A stretch of DNA of 64,000 bases from Natronomonas gomsonensis (lineage in GTDB: Archaea > Halobacteriota > Halobacteria > Halobacteriales > Haloarculaceae), in assembly GCF_013391635.1 (NCBI RefSeq), contig NZ_JACAWU010000002.1:744001-808000 (forward strand). The letters run 5' to 3'. The stretch's first letter is position 1; each line of letters begins with the position of its first letter. The translations under genes and the position numbers were made by a program. The notes beneath the pieces were generated by a model. It was given only the letters and a program-made list of their open reading frames with translations, had not been told where the DNA came from and did no database searches. Positions 24,858 through 34,336 of the stretch are shown here, piece after piece.

Positions 24858-26987
24858 ATGGACAGGCGGGTGACGCTGACTGTGAAAGGGGCCGAGAAGC
24901 GGGATGCGGGGCGCGGCGTCGCCCGGCTTCCCGAATCGGCCCGACGAGCCCTCGGCGTTCTCAGCGGCGACACCGTCGTCATCGACGGAGAGCGCCCGAC
25001 CGTCTCGAAAGTGTGGCCCGCAAGCGGTGCCGACGGCGTCGTTCGCATCGACGCCGACACCCGAGCGAACGCCGGCGTGAACATCGGGGAAACCGTGACC
25101 GTCCGGCCGGTCTCCGTCGCCGAAGCCAATCGAGTGGTCGTCGAACTTCCCGTCTCCGTCGACGACGAACTGCTCGATGCCGTCGCAACGGACCTCCGTG
25201 ACCGCCCCCTCCAGACCGGCGAACAGGTCCGCCTCGAACGACCCGGCGTCCGGGCGACCGTCGTCGAGACGACGCCCGACGGCACAGTCCGCGTCACCGA
25301 CCGGACGAACGTCCGCGTTCGGGAGGCCTCTAAGAGGGCCGACGTAGACCGAACGCCCACCGCGGACGACGCGGGTGGAACCGACGGCGAACTCGCGCCG
25401 ACGCCCGAGCCGACCTCCGAGGCCACCTACGAGGACATCGGGGGGCTCGACGACGAACTCGAGCAGGTTCGGGAGATGATAGAACTCCCGCTCTCGGAAC
25501 CCGAACTGTTCCGAAAACTCGGGATCGACCCGCCATCGGGCGTCCTGTTGTACGGCCCGCCCGGCACCGGCAAGACCCTCATCGCCAAAGCGGTCGCCAA
25601 CGAAGTCGACGCGCACTTCGAAGTCATCGACGGCCCCGAAATCGTCTCGAAGTACAAGGGCGAAAGCGAAGAGAAACTCCGAGAGACGTTCGAACGCGCC
25701 GTCGAGAACTCCCCCGCCGTCGTCTTCATCGACGAAATCGACTCCATCGCCGGGACTCGCGACGACGACGCCGACATGGAGAACCGCGTCGTCGCCCAAC
25801 TGCTGACGCTGATGGACGGCCTCGATTCCCGTGGGCAGGTCATCGTCATCGGGGCGACCAACCGCGTCGACGTAATCGACCCCGCGTTGCGCCGTGGCGG
25901 CCGCTTCGACCGCGAAATCGAAATCGGCGCCCCCGACGAGACCGGCCGCCGGGAGATACTCGACGTCCACGCCCGGGGGATGCCGCTCGCCGACGACGTC
26001 GACCTCGATTACCTGGCCTCGCGCACCCACGGCTTCGTCGGTGCCGACATCCACTCGCTCGTCACCGAGGCTGCGATGCGTGCACTCAGGGACCGCGAGG
26101 AGCGCGATGACCTCCTCGTCACCGCCTCGGATTTCGAGGCCGCCCTCGCCGCCGTCGACCCCTCCGCGATGCGGGAGTACGTCGCAGAGACGCCACACGT
26201 CACCTTCGAGGACGTGGGCGGCCTCGCGGAGGCCAAACAGATACTCACCGAGGCCGTCGAGTGGCCGCTGTCCTACGGCGCGCTGTTCGAGGCGACCAAC
26301 ACCGACCCGCCGTCGGGTGTCCTCCTGTACGGCCCGCCCGGCACCGGCAAGACGCTTCTCGCCCGCGCACTCGCCGGCGAGAGCGACGTGAACTTCGTCA
26401 GCGTCGCCGGGCCCGAACTCATCGACAAGTACGTCGGCGAAAGCGAAAAGGCCGTCCGGGAGGTGTTCGACCGTGCCCGACAGGCCGCCCCGTCGATAAT
26501 CTTCTTCGACGAAATCGACGCCGTCGCCGGGGTTCGGGGCGATTCCAGCGACGCCGTCGAACGCGTCGTCTCCCAACTGCTGACGGAGTTGGACGGCCTC
26601 ACCGACAACCCCAACGTCGTCGTCATCGCGGCGACGAACCGCCGGGAGGCACTCGACCCCGCGCTGTTGCGGCCCGGGCGACTGGAGGCCCACGTCGAGA
26701 TCCCGAACCCCGACGAGGCCGCCCGTCGCGAGATTCTCGCCGTCCACGCCCGTGGGAAACCGCTCGCCGACGACGTCGACCTCGACGAACTGGCCGCCGA
26801 CACGGAGGGGTTCTCCGGCGCGCAACTGGAGGCGCTGCTGCGTGAGGCCTCGATGCGAGCGATTCGCGCGTTGGCGACCGACCTCGGGCCGGAGGAAGCG
26901 ACCGAACGAGCCGACGAAATCGAGATTCGAAGCGACCACGTCGAGGCGGCCCTGGAGTCGGTTCGCCGTGCCGAACGCGGCGCCTGA
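24858..26987 (+). CDS. CDC48/VAT-like AAA+ ATPase
   Basis: 709 residues. An N-terminal substrate-binding double-psi barrel (about 1-190) is followed by two AAA modules: D1 with GPPGTGKT near 232-239, IDEIDSIAGTR and the second region of homology; D2 with GPPGTGKT near 492-499 and FFDEIDAVAGVRG. Unfolds and extracts protein substrates, probably feeding the proteasome. The C-terminus does not show an obvious HbYX proteasome-docking end. The ATG at 24858 is chosen because it begins the conserved N-domain. Confidence 0.93.
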   Translation: MDRRVTLTVKGAEKRDAGRGVARLPESARRALGVLSGDTVVIDGERPTVSKVWPASGADGVVRIDADTRANAGVNIGETVTVRPVSVAEANRVVVELPVSVDDELLDAVATDLRDRPLQTGEQVRLERPGVRATVVETTPDGTVRVTDRTNVRVREASKRADVDRTPTADDAGGTDGELAPTPEPTSEATYEDIGGLDDELEQVREMIELPLSEPELFRKLGIDPPSGVLLYGPPGTGKTLIAKAVANEVDAHFEVIDGPEIVSKYKGESEEKLRETFERAVENSPAVVFIDEIDSIAGTRDDDADMENRVVAQLLTLMDGLDSRGQVIVIGATNRVDVIDPALRRGGRFDREIEIGAPDETGRREILDVHARGMPLADDVDLDYLASRTHGFVGADIHSLVTEAAMRALRDREERDDLLVTASDFEAALAAVDPSAMREYVAETPHVTFEDVGGLAEAKQILTEAVEWPLSYGALFEATNTDPPSGVLLYGPPGTGKTLLARALAGESDVNFVSVAGPELIDKYVGESEKAVREVFDRARQAAPSIIFFDEIDAVAGVRGDSSDAVERVVSQLLTELDGLTDNPNVVVIAATNRREALDPALLRPGRLEAHVEIPNPDEAARREILAVHARGKPLADDVDLDELAADTEGFSGAQLEALLREASMRAIRALATDLGPEEATERADEIEIRSDHVEAALESVRRAERGA

Positions 26988-27014
26988 GACTGCCGGCCCG
27001 ACCGACGCCGTCCG

Positions 27015-29855
27015 TCAGTCCCAGAAGGACTTCGTCTTCGCGTACTGCCGTTCCCGCTCGAGGATGTCTCGGTAGAAATCCGTCTCGTCCTCGCGGTGGT
27101 TGTTGATGATGTAGGCGGCGTTTCGCGGGCCGACGCCGCGGGCAGCGAGTGCGACGACGGCCTTCTTGCCGTGGCTCTGGACCAAACTGGCCGCCTTGTA
27201 GGCGCGTTCGGTCTGTTTCTGCTGTTCGTCGTCCTTCTCTTGGCTTCGGACCGCTTCCAGCACCTCGTCTGCCCACGGGTTCAGCGCGGCGACCCGCGTC
27301 GACCCACAGTTCGGACACTCCGGTTGCTCGGCGACGCGACGTACCTGCTGGCGGCGGTCCCACTCCTTACAGTGGAGACACGCTAACAGCACCCGGTCGC
27401 TCTGGATGCGTTCCTTGACCGTCTCGATGACCGACGCGTCGGCGTTCTCCGGTGACAGCAACTCACGCCCCGACGAGCGGCCGTCGCGACCGATGGGCGT
27501 CCGTTCGCCGACCGTTTCGAGGTCGAACTCGCCGGAGTGGAGCCGCCGCAACACGTCGGCGGCGCCGTCAGCGTTCAACTGTTCGTGGAGGACGACCCTG
27601 ACCGCCTCGTCGTAAATCGGCGTGTCCTCCAGTGCCTTCAGCAGGCGGTCCTTGCCGAAGCGGTTCTGACTGGAGCCCTTGCCCTTCCAGCGCTTCAGCG
27701 ACCCGAACTTCGCGGCGACCTGTGCAAGCGTGAACTTCAGCGCGTCGCTGTTCTTCAGACTCAACTCCACGAGCGTCCCGACGTGGTCGGGGTCGGTCGT
27801 CTCCAGTATCTCGACTACGTCGCCTATCGTCGTCCCGCCCGGCACCTCCAACTCGATGCGATAGGGGTCGGCTTCCATCGCGACCGACGACCCGGTTCGC
27901 TGACCGATGAGCGCCGACAGCAAGCGGCCGAGCGTCTCGTTTATCGTGTGGCCGAAGGCCGCGTTGACGACGACTTCCCGGCCGTACCCCTCGACGACGA
28001 CGCGGTTATCGGAGGGAAACGCTACATCATGTCGTTCGACCGGGTCGAGCGCCCGACTGGCGGTGTACTCGTCCGTCGGAAAACGGTCGGCGAGGCTGCG
28101 AGCGACGAGTTCGCGGCTGGCGCCGTCGTTGAACCGTGTTCTCGCTTCGGCCCGTGTCCGACCGACGTGTTGGGCCACGTCGTAGGGAACCGGAATCTCC
28201 TGGCCGACCCACGATGGAACCTCCCCCGTCGGGTCCTCGATGGGCGTCACCAACACCTCCTCTTCCTCGTCGTCAATTTCGGTGATGCGCCACATCTCCC
28301 CGCGCTGGATGAACGTCTCACCCGGTTGAGCGAAGGTGACGACGAACCGCTCGGCGAGGGTGCCGACGGTCCGCCCCGATGCCATGTCTTTCACCGTGTA
28401 GTTGGCCTCGTCGGGTATCATCGAGAGGTTCGCATAGAAGTACTGCCAGGTGCCGCCGGATTTCTCCAGTCGGTCCTCGGCTTCGTCGAGCCACAGTACC
28501 CGGTTCTCCGAGAGTTCCCGGACGACCGCCTTGAAATCCGCTTCCGTGAGGTTTCGGAACGGGTACGCCCGAGTGACGATGTCGTAGGCTCTTGCCGCCG
28601 ACAACTCGCCGAACCCCATCAACAGGCCCGGAATCTGATTCGCGACCGTATCGAGGCTGGCGTGGTGGATGCCCGCTGCCTCCACCTCTCCGCGTTCGGC
28701 GCGGTCGACGATGGCCAGCGCCTCGAAGGTGTCGTCGGGGTGAGTCGTCAGTACCGTCCCCGAGGACACCTCGTCGCGGCGGTGACCCGCCCGTCCGACC
28801 CGCTGGAGCAGTCGCCGAACTTCTCGGGGACTCGAATACTGCACCACGTGGTCGATGCGGCCAACGTCGATGCCCAGTTCCATCGACGAGGTACACAGCA
28901 GCGCGTCGATTTCGCCGGCTTTGAACCGGTCTTCGACGTCGATGCGTGCGTCCTTCGACAGCGACCCGTGGTGGATGCCCACGTCGGTGCCGTAGGCCTT
29001 CAGTCGCGACCCGAGTCCCTCCGCGGTCTGTCGTGTGTTGACGAAAATCAGCGTCGAGTCGTTCGAGGCGACGAGTTCGTCGATAGCCCGGACGTGGCTG
29101 GCGACCGTCGCGTCGGTCAGCAGCTCGCCAGCGGCGCTTTCGTCTTCGGCTTCGACCTCCGGCTCCCGCACCCGTACGTCGATGTTCGAGCCGGCTTCGA
29201 CCTCGACGACTCGACAGCCCCTGTCGCCGGTCAGGAACCGGCCGACCTCCTCGGGATCGCCGACGGTCGCCGAGAGACCGATGCGCTGGAACGGCCCCGC
29301 GTGCTCTCTGAGGTGCTCGAGGCCGATGGTCAACTGCGCGCCGCGTTTCGAGGCAGCGAGCTCGTGGACCTCGTCGACGACGACGTGTTCGATATCCTCC
29401 AGCGCCCGCCGGAGTTTCTCGCCGGTGAACATCGCCTGGAGCGTCTCCGGCGTCGTCACGAGCACGTCCGGTGGGCTCTCCGCTTGCTTGCTTCGCTGGT
29501 AATCCGTCGTGTCACCGTGACGTACGTCGATCGTGATGTCGAGCGTCTCGCCCCACCACTCGAGGCGCTGGCGCATGTCGCGGTTCAGCGCCCGCAGCGG
29601 CGTGACGTACAGCGCCTGTATCCCGTGGCGGTGGTCGCGGCCCCGGATGGCCGACAGCACGGGCAACATCGCCGTCTCCGTCTTCCCCGACCCCGTCGGC
29701 GCGACGACTAACGCGTGCTCGCCCGCTGCCAGCGGCGGAATCGCCTTCCGCTGTGGCGCCGTCGGCGTCGAGAATCCACGCTCCGACAGCGCCTCGCGCA
29801 CGTCGGCGTGGAGTCGCGAGAAGGCGTCCATCCCGGCGGCACGGCCCTCACTCAT
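27015..29855 (-). CDS. lhr: Lhr-type DEAD/DEAH-box superfamily 2 helicase
   Basis: 946 residues. APTGSGKTE (motif I, ~52), TTPETLQ, VVVDEVHELA (motif II DEVH), LSATVGD, then the second RecA domain (FVNTRQTAE, QRVGRAGHRRDE motif VI), a winged helix and an Lhr C-terminal region with AFGHTINETLGRLLSALIG. Near the end, CLHCKEWDRR and ECPNCGS form a likely zinc ribbon. A DNA/RNA-DNA 3'-5' helicase in repair. Lies 163 bases downstream of rpe in the rpa1 gene series, same strand. Confidence 0.95.
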   Translation of the reverse strand: MSEGRAAGMDAFSRLHADVREALSERGFSTPTAPQRKAIPPLAAGEHALVVAPTGSGKTETAMLPVLSAIRGRDHRHGIQALYVTPLRALNRDMRQRLEWWGETLDITIDVRHGDTTDYQRSKQAESPPDVLVTTPETLQAMFTGEKLRRALEDIEHVVVDEVHELAASKRGAQLTIGLEHLREHAGPFQRIGLSATVGDPEEVGRFLTGDRGCRVVEVEAGSNIDVRVREPEVEAEDESAAGELLTDATVASHVRAIDELVASNDSTLIFVNTRQTAEGLGSRLKAYGTDVGIHHGSLSKDARIDVEDRFKAGEIDALLCTSSMELGIDVGRIDHVVQYSSPREVRRLLQRVGRAGHRRDEVSSGTVLTTHPDDTFEALAIVDRAERGEVEAAGIHHASLDTVANQIPGLLMGFGELSAARAYDIVTRAYPFRNLTEADFKAVVRELSENRVLWLDEAEDRLEKSGGTWQYFYANLSMIPDEANYTVKDMASGRTVGTLAERFVVTFAQPGETFIQRGEMWRITEIDDEEEEVLVTPIEDPTGEVPSWVGQEIPVPYDVAQHVGRTRAEARTRFNDGASRELVARSLADRFPTDEYTASRALDPVERHDVAFPSDNRVVVEGYGREVVVNAAFGHTINETLGRLLSALIGQRTGSSVAMEADPYRIELEVPGGTTIGDVVEILETTDPDHVGTLVELSLKNSDALKFTLAQVAAKFGSLKRWKGKGSSQNRFGKDRLLKALEDTPIYDEAVRVVLHEQLNADGAADVLRRLHSGEFDLETVGERTPIGRDGRSSGRELLSPENADASVIETVKERIQSDRVLLACLHCKEWDRRQQVRRVAEQPECPNCGSTRVAALNPWADEVLEAVRSQEKDDEQQKQTERAYKAASLVQSHGKKAVVALAARGVGPRNAAYIINNHREDETDFYRDILERERQYAKTKSFWD

Positions 29856-30018
29856 TGTCGACCGTTGGAGCGCGAGCAGATTAAGCGCCGCGCTCGCGGA
29901 CGCCGGATATAAAAGACCGGCTGTGCCCCGCGATGGTGCTTTGCAGCCGTATCGACCACGAACGGATACGGAGAGCGGGATGCCCCGAGTCCCGTTCTCC
30001 GATGTCTCCTGTCTCCGA

Positions 30019-30753
30019 CTACACCGACCGATAGTCGCCAAGTCGCGTCCCGTCGAGCAGGTACGCCTCGCCGTCGGCCAACCCCTCGGGCAGAAACGGC
30101 GAGAGAAAGCCGTCGTTCTCGTTGACGAGCGTTCCGCCGGAGAGGTCGTTGAACGCCGGACAGACGACGATGCGCTCACCGACGCGGTCGTAGTCGGAAA
30201 AGCCCGCCCCATCGAGGCGGCCGCGGAGCCACACTCGCTCTCGACGCGACCCGCCCACGTCGTCTTCCAGTCTGACCATCGGGTGTTCGTGGGCGGTACA
30301 CAGCGTCGGCGCTGCGACTATCTCCTCGCCGGGCCAAGTGTGACCGTGACAGAAGCCGATGTCGCCGATTCTGACGCCGGGGCCGTCGACGACTTCGACG
30401 CCGTCGATTCCTCCGACGACCGACTCGATGCGACCATCGTGGTTTCCCTTCGTCAGCGTCACCGGTACCCGCTCGGTGACGGCCCCGAACAGCGCCGACA
30501 ACTCCTCCCGTTCGGCGCCGCTCGGTTCGCCGATGGCGTCGCCGGCGTCGCCCAACAACACCAGTCGGTCCACGTCGGACTCGGTCAGCAGTCGGAGCAA
30601 CGACTCGCGGCGCTCGGCCGCGTGGCTTCGAATCTCGACGCCGTCTCGCCTGAGTCCGACCTCCAAGCCGGCGTGGTAATCCGCGACGACGAGGGCCCGC
30701 TCGGGCCCACAGTCGGCGATTGCCACCGGTCGACCGGACACCGGTTCGAGCAT
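30019..30753 (-). CDS. Metallophosphoesterase associated with RPA (Rpe-type)
   Basis: 244 residues of the calcineurin-like superfamily: VVADYHAGLEVGL (DxH), LLGDAGD, KGNHDG, CHGHTWPG and TAHEHPMV, which supply the two-metal site. The first base after rpap's stop is its start region (30753/30754 abut), so it belongs to the rpa1-rpap1 operon; in Haloferax volcanii an equivalent gene is called rpe. It also resembles bacterial PdeM, found with Lhr helicases. Predicted nuclease or phosphodiesterase in DNA repair; substrate unproven. Confidence 0.85.
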   Translation of the reverse strand: MLEPVSGRPVAIADCGPERALVVADYHAGLEVGLRRDGVEIRSHAAERRESLLRLLTESDVDRLVLLGDAGDAIGEPSGAEREELSALFGAVTERVPVTLTKGNHDGRIESVVGGIDGVEVVDGPGVRIGDIGFCHGHTWPGEEIVAAPTLCTAHEHPMVRLEDDVGGSRRERVWLRGRLDGAGFSDYDRVGERIVVCPAFNDLSGGTLVNENDGFLSPFLPEGLADGEAYLLDGTRLGDYRSV

Positions 30754-32328
30754 TCAGATGGACTTCAGGACGCCGTCGGAAGGCTCGTAACACCGACCGC
30801 TCATCAGCGCATCTTGAATGGCTTCCTCGACTGCGTCGGCGGCGACACCGTGTTCCTCGACGAGTGCCGAGACGAGTTCCTCACGGTCGGCGCCGTCGCC
30901 GTCGTCCAACGCTTCCATCGTCTCCATGACGGCGTCTTCGAGGTCTACGTCGTCGGCCCCCGCAGCGTCTTCGGCGTCTTCAACCCCTTCCGGTTCGGCT
31001 TCCGGTTCCGGTTCGGTGTCGCCGTCTGCTTCCTCTTCGGGCGTTTCGAGTTCGTCTTCGGGACCCGGTGTCTCGATGTCCGCTTCCTCGACTTCGCCCG
31101 CAGTCGAGAACTCGGTGCCGTACTCCTCTTCGACCTCGCGACGTTCCTCCTCGTCGAGTTCGAACTCGCCGGGGTCGAAGTCGTCCAACTCCTCTTCGAC
31201 TTCCTCACGAACGTCCTCGTCGGCGCCGGCCGTCGGTTCGGTGGCCGCCTCCGTCTCATCTACCTCGGATACGGTTTCGTCGACCGGTTCCGAGTCGGCA
31301 GTCGCCTCGACCGATTCGGCGTCGGGTTCGGGTTCTTCGTGTTCGTCGGGGGCTTCGACCTCGTCAGGTTCGTCGGCTTCGAGACCCTGCTCGGGTTCTT
31401 CCTCCGATTCGGTGCTCGTGTCGGTGTCGGAGACCTCCGGTTCGGCGTCCGGCGTCGACTCCGTGTCGGCGCTCACTGAGTCGGTCTCCACCGTCTCGGC
31501 TGACTCGCCTGCGTCGTCGGTGTCGTCGGCCTCGGATGTCGATTCGGCATCACCCACACCCGCCGCAGCGGCGGCCGTCTCCGGTGACGGCGCCCCCGAG
31601 AGGTCGAGCGTCGCGAGCGCGCTCGCATCGCCCATCCCCTCGTCGGGGGCTACGTCGAGTCGGCCCACTTCGTCTTTCTCGCCGGCGACGACGCGGAGCG
31701 CATCGAGGGCGGTTTCACGGAGGGCGTCGAGGTACGCCGGCGTGGTGCCGTAGTAATCCAAGGCGAGTGCGACGCCGTCGGCGAGTCGTTCGTCGACGCC
31801 TGCCTCCAGAAGTGCGGCGCGTAACTGCTCGCCTGCGAGGCCCGATTCGATGGCCGAGGCCATGATGCCGATTCGTTCGAGCGTCCGCTCGGCGGTCGTG
31901 ACGACCCAGCGGTCGCGGGTCTCCGCGTCGACCTCGCTGACCGACTCCGGGCGGACCGAGGTGTATATGCGGTCGCCGTCATCGGGTTCGAACGTTCGGG
32001 CCTTCCCGGAGAGCGCGAGGAACGTCGGCGGGTCGGCGCGTTCGAGGAACGTGAGCGCGTCGGGTTGATACTGGCCGGCGTAGGTGACGAAGGCGCCGGT
32101 CGGGCCGACGACCCGGCCGCGGACCATCTCGGGGTTGACGTCCTCGACTTCGGTGAGGACGCCGACCGCAAAGAGGCGATTGACCCGCGCTCCGGTCGGC
32201 GTGACGACGTAGTTCGGTGCCCGTTCCTCGTCGGATTCGCTGTAGTCGAACTCCGAGTCGTCGAACTCCGCCGCGAACAGTCGGTAGGCGACCTCCCGGC
32301 GTCCGGGCCCGTCGTCGCTGGAACTCAT
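30754..32328 (-). CDS. rpap1: RPA-associated protein (rpap1-like, COG3390)
   Basis: 524 residues. The N-terminal ~170 residues form an OB-fold (REVAYRLFAAEF, then NYVVTPTGARVNRLFAVGVLTEVEDV, RGRVVGPTGAFVTYAGQY). The middle (~235-430) is an Asp/Glu/Ser/Thr-rich low-complexity linker, and the C-terminal ~60 residues form a helical domain (VMETMEALDDGDGADREELVSALVEEHG). The ATG overlaps the stop of rpa1 (ATGA), so the two are translated together. Known to act with RPA in single-strand DNA binding. Confidence 0.9.
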   Translation of the reverse strand: MSSSDDGPGRREVAYRLFAAEFDDSEFDYSESDEERAPNYVVTPTGARVNRLFAVGVLTEVEDVNPEMVRGRVVGPTGAFVTYAGQYQPDALTFLERADPPTFLALSGKARTFEPDDGDRIYTSVRPESVSEVDAETRDRWVVTTAERTLERIGIMASAIESGLAGEQLRAALLEAGVDERLADGVALALDYYGTTPAYLDALRETALDALRVVAGEKDEVGRLDVAPDEGMGDASALATLDLSGAPSPETAAAAAGVGDAESTSEADDTDDAGESAETVETDSVSADTESTPDAEPEVSDTDTSTESEEEPEQGLEADEPDEVEAPDEHEEPEPDAESVEATADSEPVDETVSEVDETEAATEPTAGADEDVREEVEEELDDFDPGEFELDEEERREVEEEYGTEFSTAGEVEEADIETPGPEDELETPEEEADGDTEPEPEAEPEGVEDAEDAAGADDVDLEDAVMETMEALDDGDGADREELVSALVEEHGVAADAVEEAIQDALMSGRCYEPSDGVLKSI

Positions 32329-33602
32329 CGACCCACCTCCGCGAGCATGGCTTCGGCACGTGCGGCGGGGTCGTCACCGCTTTCCTCGAACTCCGTCGCA
32401 TCGAGATTCGCGCCGTACTCGTCGACCGACAGCGCCCCGCGGACGCGGTACTCCCGCCCGACGACGCCCGCTGCGATTTCCTCCGAGACGACCTCGCGGT
32501 CCATCGCGTCGCGGGCGTGGTCCAACGCCTCCTCCAGCGTGCCGCCGTACACCTCCTCGGTCAACTCCCGGCCGAGAACGACCGTCACCGTGTCGGTCCC
32601 GTCGTCGAGGATGGCTTTCACCCGCATGTCGTCTTCGGCCTCGACCTCGCCGTGGCTGCGACACTGGCCGTTCTGGACGACCCGGCCACACTCGGGACAG
32701 CGCTGGATGAGGCCGGACCCGTCCCGGACTTCGATGACGTTGCCGACCAACGCCACGTCGAAGACGCCGCCGGCCTCGACGGCCTCTCGGACGCCCATCT
32801 CCGTCGCCGAATCACTCACGTCCACGTCGGCGGTCGGTTCGACCGTCGAGAACTCCGTGACGTTGACCGAGGGGACGCCACGGAACTCGCGGATGTAGGC
32901 GTCCTCGATGCGGACCGATGCCCCGGCTTCGATGTCGGCGTGTGGGTCCCAGTCGGTGAACGGCAGTCGGGCGGTTTCGTCGCCCACGACGCCGCTGAGG
33001 ATGTCGGTTTCCCCGTCGCGGCCGTCGATGGTCTTTTCTTCGACTTCGAGGACCTTCACCTCGACCGTCCGGCCACGGTCGCCCGGCCGGAGGTCGATGA
33101 GGTCACGCTCGCCGCCGACCTCGTAGGGGACCTCGAGGGACTCCTCTTCGAGCGTCACCGTCGTCGACTCCCCGAGGTTGAGTTCGGGTTCGCCTTCCCA
33201 CTCGCGGACGCCCGCGTTGCCCGCAGTGATGGTGTCGCCGGGCGACAGCGAGAAATCCGTCCACGCGGTGTAGGAGATTTTTCCCGTCTCGTCGGCCAAC
33301 TCGCCCTCGAAGATGACTTGATCGTCGCCCTGATACCGGATGGAGCGCTTGCCGACCGTCAGCACGCGCGCGGTAACGCTGACGTTGCCCATGTCGGGTT
33401 CGATGTCGACGATGTCGGTCGCCGGGGGCTCGCCGCCACCGCCGCCTCCGCCGCCGGAATCGCCGTACTTCCGGCGAAGGCTCTGTTTGGCCTCGTCCAT
33501 CGGCACCGAATACGAGACGAGTTTCTCCAAGTCCTCTTTGACCTCCGCTTTGTCTACGCCGAGGGTGGAGGCGAGCTCCTCGGCCGCGTCGTCGAGACTC
33601 AT
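32325..33602 (-). CDS. rpa1: Replication protein A large subunit-like ssDNA-binding protein
   Basis: 425 residues. Three OB folds are recognisable (starting near DIEPDMGNVSVTARVLTVG, RTVEVKVLEVEEKTIDG and GVFDVALVGNVIEV), with a zinc finger CPECGRVVQNGQC..H in the last one. An eight-glycine linker (GDSGGGGGGGGEPP) separates an N-terminal helical segment. Binds single-stranded DNA during replication and repair. The ATG at 33602 is chosen from the TATA-like element ~30 bases upstream. First gene of the operon rpa1-rpap1-rpe. Confidence 0.93.
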   Translation of the reverse strand: MSLDDAAEELASTLGVDKAEVKEDLEKLVSYSVPMDEAKQSLRRKYGDSGGGGGGGGEPPATDIVDIEPDMGNVSVTARVLTVGKRSIRYQGDDQVIFEGELADETGKISYTAWTDFSLSPGDTITAGNAGVREWEGEPELNLGESTTVTLEEESLEVPYEVGGERDLIDLRPGDRGRTVEVKVLEVEEKTIDGRDGETDILSGVVGDETARLPFTDWDPHADIEAGASVRIEDAYIREFRGVPSVNVTEFSTVEPTADVDVSDSATEMGVREAVEAGGVFDVALVGNVIEVRDGSGLIQRCPECGRVVQNGQCRSHGEVEAEDDMRVKAILDDGTDTVTVVLGRELTEEVYGGTLEEALDHARDAMDREVVSEEIAAGVVGREYRVRGALSVDEYGANLDATEFEESGDDPAARAEAMLAEVGR

Positions 33603-33627
33603 TTCAGTCGGGGGTTCGTCGCCGTGG

Positions 33628-33639
33628 GTCAAAAGCGTT
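33628..33639 (-). promoter_or_regulatory. Promoter element of rpa1
   Basis: AACGCTTTTGAC on the minus strand, 26-37 bases before the rpa1 ATG; the first nine bases are identical to the element before guaB at 7147-7158. Confidence 0.5.
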
Positions 33640-33729
33640 CGCCGCACGGACGAATCTCCACGCGCTCGGCGACGAGTTCGCGCAGTCGAGTGTCGTGGGT
33701 TTGGGTACGCATTTCACAGTAGATGTTGA

Positions 33730-33753
33730 CACACTTCGTGTGCCATTTATGTT
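33730..33753 (+). promoter_or_regulatory. Halocyanin promoter with palindrome
   Basis: CACAC-TTC-GTGTG (33730-33742) directly precedes a TATA-like CCATTTATG (33743-33751) about 30 bases before the ATG at 33779. Suggests a regulated leaderless promoter. Confidence 0.5.
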
Positions 33754-33778
33754 GCTTCGGCTCCAACTTTAAGTCGTT

Positions 33779-34282
33779 ATGAGAGATGTGAGCCGACGAC
33801 GATTCGTGCAGGCTACCGGCGCCGCAGTCGCGGCCGGTACACTGGCGGGCTGTACCGGTAACGGCGGCGGAAACGGGAACGGAAACGGAAACGGCAATGG
33901 CAACGGCGGCGGTGCCGAAGTTCCCCAGGAGATCGACGACTTCCTCTCGGAAGCCAACCTGTACGACGGCACTATTACCGACATGACCGGCGAGGACGAA
34001 GTGACCATCATGGTCGGTGCCGGCGACGGTGGATTGGCGTTCGACCCCGCCGCGGTTCGCATTACCTCCAGTACGACCGTCGTCTGGGAGTGGACCGGCG
34101 AGGGCGGCAGTCACAACGTCGCCTCCGTCGAGGACTCCGAATCCGACTTCCAGAGCGAAATCGTCGGTGAGGAGGGCCACACTTTCAATCAGTCCTTCGA
34201 CAACACCGGCATCCAACTCTACGTCTGTCAGCCCCACGAGACACAGGGCATGAAAGGCGCCATCGAAGTCGTCGAAGAGTAA
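33779..34282 (+). CDS. Halocyanin-type blue copper lipoprotein
   Basis: 167 residues. Tat motif SRRRFVQATG and lipobox TLAGC, then a Gly/Asn repeat linker (residues ~27-44) and a plastocyanin-like domain. The copper ligands are visible: His in GSHNVAS and Cys, His, Met in YVCQPHETQGMKG. A membrane-anchored extracellular electron carrier, soluble domain of normal length (~115 residues). Confidence 0.93.
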   Translation: MRDVSRRRFVQATGAAVAAGTLAGCTGNGGGNGNGNGNGNGNGGGAEVPQEIDDFLSEANLYDGTITDMTGEDEVTIMVGAGDGGLAFDPAAVRITSSTTVVWEWTGEGGSHNVASVEDSESDFQSEIVGEEGHTFNQSFDNTGIQLYVCQPHETQGMKGAIEVVEE

Positions 34283-34336
34283 GCCGCGACGAGCCGCGAC
34301 CGCGTTCTTTTATTCACCGCTCGCCTACCACCCGGT

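Noticed and set aside
24636..26939. 767-codon open frame on the minus strand opposite the AAA ATPase
   Set aside because: It is antisense to a clearly conserved gene; only its last 44 codons correspond to a real small zinc-finger gene (24636-24770). Long antisense frames result from high G+C third positions.
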